From Rhynchopus euleeides (taxonomy: Eukaryota > Euglenozoa > Diplonemea > Diplonemida > Diplonemidae): DNA of 64,000 nt. The notes beneath the pieces are model-generated. The model was not told the DNA's origin, did not search any database, and worked only from the letters and a program-made list of their open reading frames with translations. Below, in pieces: positions 54,701 to 64,000 of this stretch (position 1 is its first letter; every line of letters begins with the position of its first letter). Where the stretch lies: NCBI GenBank assembly GCA_963210315.1, contig OY723280.1:2232001-2296000 (forward strand), in the 5' to 3' direction. The position numbers and the translations under genes are program-made.

Positions 54701-57700
54701 TAGCTATGGGTATTCAGATTCTTGAAAACCTGGAGCTGTGGGTATTCAGATTCATGAAAACCTGGAGCTGTGGGTATTCAGATTCATGAAAACCTGGAGC
54801 TGTGGGTATTCAGATTCTTGAAAACCTGTAGCTGTGGGTATTCAGATTCTTGAAAACCTGTAGCTGTGGGTATTCAGATTCATGAAAACCTGGAGCTGTG
54901 GGTATTCAGATTCTTGAAAACCTGTAGCTGTGGGTATTCATATTCATGAAAACCTGGAGCTGTGGGTATTCAGATTCTTGAAAACCTGTAGCTGTGGGTA
55001 TTCATATTCATGAAAACTTGGAGCTGTGGGTATTCAGATTCTTGAAAACCTGTAGCTGTGGGTATTCAGATTCTTGAAAACCTGTAGCTGTGGGTATTCA
55101 GATTCATGAAAACCTGGAGCTGTGGGTATTCAGATTCTTGAAAACCTGTAGCTGTGGGTATTCAGATTCTTGAAAACCTGTAGCTGTGGGTATTCAGATT
55201 CATGAAAACCTGGAGCTGTGGGTATTCAGATTCTTGAAAACCTGTAGCTGTGGGTATTCAGATTCTTGAAAACCTGTAGCTGTGGGTATTCAGATTCATG
55301 AAAACCTGGAGCTGTGGGTATTCAGATTCTTGAAAACCTGTAGCTGTGGGTATTCAGATTCTTGAAAACCTGGAGCTGTGGGTATTCAGATTCATGAAAA
55401 TCTGTAGCTGTGGGTATTCAGATTCATGAAAACCTGGAGCTGTGGGTATTCAGATTCTTGAAAACCTGTAGCTGTGGGTATTCAGATTCTTGAAAACCTG
55501 TAGCTGTGGGTATTCATATTCATGAAAACCTGGAGCTGTGGGTATTCAGATTCTTGAAAACCTGTAGCTGTGGGTATTCATATTCATGAAAACCTGGAGC
55601 TGTGGGTATTCAGATTCATGAAAACCTGGAGCTGTGGGTATTCAGATTCTTGAAAACCTGTAGCTGTGGGTATTCAGATTCTTGAAAACCTGTAGCTGTG
55701 GGTATTCAGATTCATGAAAACCTGGAGCTGTGGGTATTCAGATTCTTGAAACCCTGTAGCTGTGGGTATTCAGATTCTTGAAAACCTGTAGCTGTGGGTA
55801 TTCAGATTCATGAAAACCTGGAGCTGTGGGTATTCAGATTCATGAAAACCTGGAGCTGTGGGTATTCAGATTCATGAAAACCTGGAGCTGTGGGTATTCA
55901 GATTCTTGAAAACCTGTAGCTGTGGGTATTCATATTCATGAAAACCTGAAGCTGTGGGTATTCAGATTCTTGAAAACCTGTAGCTGTGGGTATTCAGATT
56001 CTTGAAAACCTGTAGCTGTGGGTATTCAGATTCATGAAAACCTGTAGCTGTGGGTATTCAGATTCATGAAAACCTGGAGCTGTGGGTATTCAGATTCATT
56101 AAAACCTGGAGCTGTGGGTATTCAGATTCTTGAAAACCTGTAGCTGTGGGTATTCATATTCATGAAAACCTGGAGCTGTGGGTATTCAGATTCTTGAAAA
56201 CCTGTAGCTGTGGGTATTCAGATTCTTGAAAACATGTAGCTGTGGGTATTCAGATTCATGAAAACCTGGAGCTGTGGGTATTCAGATTCCTGAAAACCTG
56301 GAGCTGTGGGTATTCAGATTCTTGAAAACCTGTAGCTGTGGGTATTCAGATTCATGAAAACCTGGAGCTGTGGGTATTCAGATTCTTGAAAACCTGTAGC
56401 TGTGGGTATTCAGATTCTTGAAAACCTGTAGCTGTGGGTATTCAGATTCATGAAAACCTGGAGCTGTGGGTATTCAGATTCTTGAAAACCTGTAGCTGTG
56501 GGTATTCATATTCATGAAAACCTGGAGCTGTGGGTATTCAGATTCATGAAAACCTGGAGCTGTGGGTATTCAGATTCATGAAAACCTGGAGCTGTGGGTA
56601 TTCAGATTCATGAAAACCTGGAGCTGTGGGTATTCAGATTCTTGAAAACCTGTAGCTGTGGGTATTCAGATTCTTGAAAACCTGTAGCTGTGGGTATTCA
56701 GATTCATGAAAACCTGGAGCTGTGGGTATTCAGATTCATGAAAACCTGGAGCTGTGGGTATTCAGATTCTTGAAAACCTGTAGCTGTGGGTATTCAGATT
56801 CTTGAAAACCTGTAGCTGTGGGTATTCAGATTCATGAAAACCTGGAGCTGTGGGTATTCAGATTCTTGAAAACCTGTAGCTGTGGGTATTCAGATTCTTG
56901 AAAACCTGGAGCTGTGGGTATTCAGATTCATGAAAACCTGTAGCTGTGGGTATTCAGATTCATGAAAACCTGGAGCTGTGGGTATTCAGATTCTTGAAAA
57001 CCTGTAGCTGTGGGTATTCAGATTCTTGAAAACCTGTAGCTGTGGGTATTCAGATTCATGAAAACCTGTAGCTGTGGGTATTCAGATTCTTGAAAACCTG
57101 GAGCTGTGGGTATTCAGATTCATGAAAACCTGGAGCTGTGGGTATTCAGATTCATGAAAACCTGGAGCTGTGGGTATTCAGATTCTTGAAAACCTGTAGC
57201 TGTGGGTATTCAGATTCTTGAAAACCTGTAGCTGTGGGTATTCAGATTCATGAAAACCTGGAGCTGTGGGTATTCAGATTCTTGAAAACCTGTAGCTGTG
57301 GGTATTCATATTCATGAAAACCTGGAGCTGTGGGTATTCAGATTCATGAAAACCTGGAGCTGTGGGTATTCAGATTCTTGAAAACCTGTAGCTGTGGGTA
57401 TTCAGATTCTTGAAAACCTGGAGCTGTGGGTATTCAGATTCATGAAAACCTGGAGCTGTGGGTATTCAGATTCATGAAAACCTGGAGCTGTGGGTATTCA
57501 GATTCTTGAAAACCTGTAGCTGTGGGTATTCAGATTCTTGAAAACCTGTAGCTGTGGGTATTCAGATTCTTGAAAACCTGTAGCTGTGGGTATTCAGATT
57601 CATGAAAACCTGGAGCTGTGGGTATTCAGATTCTTGAAAACCTGTAGCTGTGGGTATTCATATTCATGAAAACCTGGAGCTGTGGGTATTCAGATTCTTG

Positions 57701-60700
57701 AAAACCTGTAGCTGTGGGTATTCATATTCATGAAAACTTGGAGCTGTGGGTATTCAGATTCTTGAAAACCTGTAGCTGTGGGTATTCAGATTCTTGAAAA
57801 CCTGTAGCTGTGGGTATTCAGATTCATGAAAACCTGGAGCTGTGGGTATTCAGATTCTTGAAAACCTGTAGCTGTGGGTATTCAGATTCTTGAAAACCTG
57901 TAGCTGTGGGTATTCAGATTCATGAAAACCTGGAGCTGTGGGTATTCAGATTCTTGAAAACCTGTAGCTGTGGGTATTCAGATTCTTGAAAACCTGTAGC
58001 TGTGGGTATTCAGATTCATGAAAACCTGGAGCTGTGGGTATTCAGATTCTTGAAAACCTGTAGCTGTGGGTATTCAGATTCTTGAAAACCTGGAGCTGTG
58101 GGTATTCAGATTCATGAAAATCTGTAGCTGTGGGTATTCAGATTCATGAAAACCTGGAGCTGTGGGTATTCAGATTCTTGAAAACCTGTAGCTGTGGGTA
58201 TTCAGATTCTTGAAAACCTGTAGCTGTGGGTATTCATATTCATGAAAACCTGGAGCTGTGGGTATTCAGATTCTTGAAAACCTGTAGCTGTGGGTATTCA
58301 TATTCATGAAAACCTGGAGCTGTGGGTATTCAGATTCATGAAAACCTGGAGCTGTGGGTATTCAGATTCTTGAAAACCTGTAGCTGTGGGTATTCAGATT
58401 CTTGAAAACCTGTAGCTGTGGGTATTCAGATTCTTGAAAACCTGGAGCTGTGGGTATTCAGATTCTTGAAAACCTGGAGCTGTGGGTATTCAGATTCATG
58501 AAAACCTGGAGCTGTGGGTATTCAGATTCTTGAAAACCTGTAGCTGTGGGTATTCAGACTCTTGAAAACCTGTAGCTGTGGGTATTCAGATTCATGAAAA
58601 CCTGGAGCTGTGGGTATTCAGATTCTTGAAAACCTGTCGCTGTGGGTATTCAGATTCTTGAAAACCTGTAGCTGTGGGTATTCAGATTCATGAAAACCTG
58701 GAGCTGTGGGTATTCAGATTCTTGAAAACCTGTAGCTGTGGGTATTCATATTCATGAAAACCTGGAGCTGTCGGTATTCAGATTCTTGAAAACCTGTAGC
58801 TGTGGCTATTCAGATTCATGAAAACCTGGAGCTGTGGGTATTCAGATTCTTGAAAACCTGTAGCTGTGGGTATTCATATTCATGAAAACCTGGAGCTGTG
58901 GGTATTCAGATTCTTGAAAACCTGTAGCTGTGGGTATTCAGATTCATGAAAGCCTGGAGCTGTGGGTATTCAGATTCTTGAAAACCTGTAGCTGTGGGTA
59001 TTCAGATTCATGAAAACCTGGAGCTGTGGGTATTCAGATTCTTGAAAACCTGTAGCTGTGGGTATTCAGATTCATGAAAGCCTGGAGCTGTGGGTATTCA
59101 GAGTCTTGAAAGCCTGGAGCTGTGGTTATTCAGATTCATGAAAACCTGGAGCTGTGGGTATTCAGATTCATGAAAACCTGGAGCTGTGGGTATTCAGATT
59201 CATGAAAACCTGTAGCTGTGGGTATTCAGATTCTTGAAAACCTGTAGCTGTGGGTATTCAGATTCATGAAAACCTGGAGCTGTGGGTATTCAGATTCATG
59301 AAAACCTGGAGCTGTGGGTATTCAGATTCATGAAAACCTGGAGCTGTGGGTATTCAGATTCTTGAAAAGCTGTAGCTGTGGGTATTCAGATTCTTGAAAA
59401 CCTGGAGCTGTGGGTATTCAGATTCATGAAAACCTGGAGCTGTGGGTATTCAGATTCTTGAAAACCTGTAGCTGTGGGTATTCAGATTCATGAAAGCCTG
59501 GAGCTGTGGGTATTCAGAGTCTTGAAAACCTGGAGCTGTGGTTATTCAGATTCATGAAAACCTGGAGCTGTGGGTATTCAGATTCTTGAAAACCTGGAGC
59601 TGTGGGTATTCAGATTCATGAAAACCTGGAGCTGTGGGTATTCAGATTCTTGAAAACCTGTAGCTGTGGGTATTCAGATTCTTGAAAACCTGTAGCTGTG
59701 GGTATTCAGATTCTTGAGAACCTGTAGCTGTGGGTATTCAGATTCATGAAAACCTGGAGCTGTGGGTATTCAGATTCTTGAAAACCTGTAGCTGTGGGTA
59801 TTCAGATTCTTGAAAACCTGTAGCTGTGGGTATTCAGATTCATGAAAACCTGGAGCTGTGGGTATTCAGATTCATGAAAACCTGGAGCTGTGGGTATTCA
59901 GATTCATGAAAACCTGGAGCTGTGGGTATTCAGATTCTTGAAAACCTGTAGCTGTGGGTATTCAGATTCATGAAAACCTGGAGCTGTGGGTATTCAGATT
60001 CATGAAAACCTGGAGCTGTGGGTATTCAGATTCTTGAAAACCTGTAGCTGTGGGTATTCAGATTCTTGAAAACCTGTAGCTGTGGGTATTCAGATTCATG
60101 AAAACCTGGAGCTGTGGGTATTCACATTCTTGAAAACCTGTAGCTGTGGGTATTCAGATTCATGAAAGCCTGGAGCTGTGGGTATTCAGAGTCTTGAAAA
60201 CCTGGAGCTGTGGTTATTCAGATTCATGAAAACCTGGAGCTGTGGGTATTCAGATTCTTGAAAACCTGGAGCTGTGGGTATTCAGATTCATTAAAACCTG
60301 GAGCTGTGGGTATTCAGATTCTTGAAAACCTGTAGCTGTGGGTATTCAGATTCTTGAAAACCTGTAGCTGTGGGTATTCAGATTCATGAAAACCTGGAGC
60401 TGTGGGTATTCAGATTCTTGAAAACCTGTAGCTGTGGGTATTCAGATTCTTGAAAACCTGTAGCTGTGGGTATTCAGATTCTTGAAAACCTGTAGCTGTG
60501 GGTATTCAGATTCATGAAAACCTGGAGCTGTGGGTATTCAGATTCTTGAAACCCTGTAGCTGTGGGTATTCAGATTCTTGAAAACCTGTAGCTGTGGGTA
60601 TTCAGATTCATGAAAACCTGGAGCTGTGGGTATTCAGATTCATGAAAACCTGGAGCTGTGGGTATTCAGATTCATGAAAACCTGTAGCTGTGGGTATTCA

Positions 60701-63700
60701 TATTCATGAAAACCTGAAGCTGTGGGTATTCAGATTCTTGAAAACCTGTAGCTGTGGGTATTCAGATTCTTGAAAACCTGTAGCTGTGGGTATTCAGATT
60801 CATGAAAACCTGTAGCTGTGGGTATTCAGATTCATGAAAACCTGGAGCTGTGGGTATTCAGATTCATTAAAACCTGGAGCTGTGGGTATTCAGATTCTTG
60901 AAAACCTGTAGCTGTGGGTATTCAGATTCTTGAAAACCTGTAGCTGTGGGTATTCATATTCATGAAAACCTGAAGCTGTGGGTATTCAGATTCTTGAAAA
61001 CCTGTAGCTGTGGGTATTCAGATTCATGAAAACCTGTAGCTGTGGGTATTCAGATTCATGAAAACCTGGAGCTGTGGGTATTCAGATTCATTAAAACCTG
61101 GAGCTGTGGGTATTCAGATTCTTGAAAACCTGTAGCTGTGGGTATTCAGATTCATGAAAACCTGGAGCTGTGGGTATTCACATTCTTGAAAACCTGGAGC
61201 TGTGGGTATTCAGATTCATGAAAATCTGTAGCTGTGGGTATTCAGATTCATGAAAACCTGGAGCTGTGGGTATTCAGATTCTTGAAAACCTGTAGCTGTG
61301 GGTATTCAGATTCTTGAAAACCTGTAGCTGTGGGTATTCAGATTCATGAAAACCTGGAGCGGTGGGTATTCAGATTCTTGAAAACCTGGAGCTGTGGGTA
61401 TTCAGATTCATGAAAACCTGGAGCGGTGGGTATTCAGATTCTTGAAAACCTGGAGCTGTGGGTATTCAGATTCATGAAAACCTGGAGCTGTGGGTATTCA
61501 GATTCTTGAAAACCTGTAGCTGTGGGTATTCAGATTCTTGAAAACCTGTAGCTGTGGGTATTCAGATTCATGAAAACCTGGAGCTGTGGGTATTCAGATT
61601 CTTGAAAACCTGTAGCTGTGGGTATTCATATTCATGAAAACCTGGAGCTGTGGGTATTCAGATTCTTGAAAACCTGTAGCTGTGGGTATTCATATTCATG
61701 AAAACCTGGAGCTGTGGGTATTCAGATTCATGAAAACCTGGAGCTGTGGGTATTCAGATTCTTGAAAACCTGTAGCTGTGGGTATTCAGATTCTTGAAAA
61801 CCTGTAGCTGTGGGTATTCAGATTCTTGAAAACCTGGAGCTGTGGGTATTCAGATTCTTGAAAACCTGGAGCTGTGGGTATTCAGATTCATGAAATCCTG
61901 GAGCTGTGGGTATTCAGATTCTTGAAAACCTGTAGCTGTGGGTATTCAGATTCTTGAAAACCTGTAGCTGTGGGTATTCAGATTCATGAAAACCTGGAGC
62001 TGTGGGTATTCAGATTCTTGAAAACCTGTCGCTGTGGGTATTCAGATTCTTGAAAACCTGTAGCTGTGGGTATTCAGATTCATGAAAACCTGTAGCTGTG
62101 GGTATTCAGATTCATGAAAACCTGGAGCTGTGGGTATTCAGATTCTTGAAAACCTGTAGCTGTGGGTATTCAGATTCATGAAAGCCTGGAGCTGTGGGTA
62201 TTCAGAGTCTTGAAAACCTGGAGCTGTGGTTATTCAGATTCATGAAAACCTGGAGCTGTGGGTATTCAGATTCATGAAAACCTGGAACTGTGGGTATTCA
62301 GATTCATGAAAACCTGTAGCTGTGGGTATTCAGATTCTTGAAAACCTGTAGCTGTGGGTATTCAGATTCATGAAAACCTGGAGCTGTGGGTATTCAGATT
62401 CATGAAAACCTGGAGCTGTGGGTATTCAGATTCATGAAAACCTGGAGCTGTGGGTATTCAGATTCTTGAAAAGCTGTAGCTGTGGGTATTCAGATTCTTG
62501 AAAACCTGGAGCTGTGGGTATTCAGATTCATGAAAACCTGGAGCTGTGGGTATTCAGATTCTTGAAAACCTGTAGCTGTGGGTATTCAGATTCATGAAAG
62601 CCTGGAGCTGTGGGTATTCAGAGTCTTGAAAACCTGGAGCTGTGGTTATTCAGATTCATGAAAACCTGGAGCTGTGGGTATTCAGATTCTTGAAAACCTG
62701 GAGCTGTGGGTATTCAGATTCATGAAAACCTGGAGCTGTGGGTATTCAGATTCTTGAAAACCTGTAGCTGTGGGTATTCAGATTCTTGAAAACCTGTAGC
62801 TGTGGGTATTCAGATTCTTGAGAACCTGTAGCTGTGGGTATTCAGATTCATGAAAACCTGGAGCTGTGGGTATTCAGATTCTTGAAAACCTGTAGCTGTG
62901 GGTATTCAGATTCTTGAAAACCTGTAGCTGTGGGTATTCAGATTCATGAAAACCTGGAGCTGTGGGTATTCAGATTCATGAAAACCTGGAGCTGTGGGTA
63001 TTCAGATTCATGAAAACCTGGAGCTGTGGGTATTCAGATTCATGAAAACCTGGAGCTGTGGGTATTCAGATTCATGAAAACCTGGAGCTGTGGGTATTCA
63101 GATTCTTGAAAACCTGTAGCTGTGGGTATTCAGATTCATGAAAACCTGGAGCTGTGGGTATTCAGATTCATGAAAACCTGGAGCTGTGGGTATTCAGATT
63201 CTTGAAAACCTGTAGCTGTGGGTATTCAGATTCTTGAAAACCTGTAGCTGTGGGTATTCAGATTCATGAAAACCTGGAGCTGTGGGTATTCACATTCTTG
63301 AAAACCTGTAGCTGTGGGTATTCAGATTCATGAAAGCCTGGAGCTGTGGGTATTCAGAGTCTTGAAAACCTGGAGCTGTGGTTATTCAGATTCATGAAAA
63401 CCTGGAGCTGTGGGTATTCAGATTCTTGAAAACCTGGAGCTGTGGGTATTCAGATTCATTAAAACCTGGAGCTGTGGGTATTCAGATTCTTGAAAACCTG
63501 TAGCTGTGGGTATTCAGATTCTTGAAAACCTGTAGCTGTGGGTATTCAGATTCATGAAAACCTGGAGCTGTGGGTATTCAGATTCTTGAAAACCTGTAGC
63601 TGTGGGTATTCAGATTCTTGAAAACCTGTAGCTGTGGGTATTCAGATTCATGAAAACCTGGAGCTGTGGGTATTCAGATTCTTGAAACCCTGTAGCTGTG

Positions 63701-64000
63701 GGTATTCAGATTCTTGAAAACCTGTAGCTGTGGGTATTCAGATTCATGAAAACCTGGAGCTGTGGGTATTCAGATTCATGAAAACCTGGAGCTGTGGGTA
63801 TTCAGATTCATGAAAACCTGGAGCTGTGGGTATTCAGATTCTTGAAAACCTGTAGCTGTGGGTATTCATATTCATGAAAACCTGAAGCTGTGGGTATTCA
63901 GATTCTTGAAAACCTGTAGCTGTGGGTATTCAGATTCATGAAAACCTGTAGCTGTGGGTATTCAGATTCATGAAAACCTGGAGCTGTGGGTATTCAGATT
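45765..64000 (+). repeat. 32-bp satellite, block IV (about 570 copies, continues past the window)
   Basis: Same monomer and orientation to the last base. Marker variants differ from block II (CATTAAAACC, GTCGCTGTGG, CAGACTCTTG, AAACCCTGTAG). AAACCC occurs at 53061, 55749, 60549 and 63685, spacings of 2688, 4800 and 3136, all multiples of 32. CAGACT at 51131 and 58555 is 7424 apart, also a multiple. Confidence 0.97.

Noticed and set aside
16157..64000. CRISPR-like array of short regular repeats
   Set aside because: The 32-bp units are directly adjacent with no unique spacers, and the host is eukaryotic; this is a satellite.

Overview
The window is nuclear DNA of a eukaryote, most likely a flagellated protist. 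Spliceosomal introns are visible, and they are very short (41, 43, 45, 49 and 71 bp) with strict GTATG donors. The genes are GC-rich and dense. One of them encodes a recognisable homologue of the ciliary transition-zone protein RPGRIP1/RPGRIP1L. I cannot name the species. A fornicate-type flagellate would fit the intron style, but that is only a guess.

Layout. Positions 1 to about 3.5 kb are repeat- and hairpin-rich with no convincing intact gene; a weak WD40-like remnant lies at 1.5-2.1 kb. From 3.5 to 12.9 kb four genes run head-to-tail on the + strand with 190-500 bp gaps: a novel repeat protein with about 13 copies of a short 'SEKRRHxT' motif, the RPGRIP1-like coiled-coil/C2 protein, an alpha/beta-hydrolase whose nucleophile serine is missing, and a two-TM receptor with a degenerate class III nucleotide-cyclase domain. 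From 12.9 to 16.1 kb is a patchwork of mobile-element-like pieces: an OTU-type cysteine protease flanked by two copies of the same zinc module, fold-back hairpins with a recurring 17-bp word, an orphan retroelement RNase H on the minus strand, and a low-complexity open frame.

From 16.16 kb to the window end the DNA is a 32-bp satellite (about 1,200 copies, roughly 61% of the window), broken by three insertions. The first is a complete 4.8-kb hAT DNA transposon (17874-22667) with an intact transposase, matching terminal inverted repeats and an 8-bp target duplication made from satellite sequence. The other two (39730-42676 minus, 44593-45764 plus) are copies of one unidentified polyadenylated element. 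They share the same 3' end but have different 5' ends and different numbers of a 619-bp unit. The satellite shows long higher-order duplications whose lengths are exact multiples of 32 bp.

The four cellular genes show no obvious shared pathway; only the RPGRIP1-like protein has a confident cellular location. The points most worth follow-up are the hAT element with its duplicated four-stem RNA-like fold, the poly-A-linked 619-bp element, the OTU protein with duplicated zinc modules, and the two apparent pseudoenzymes.
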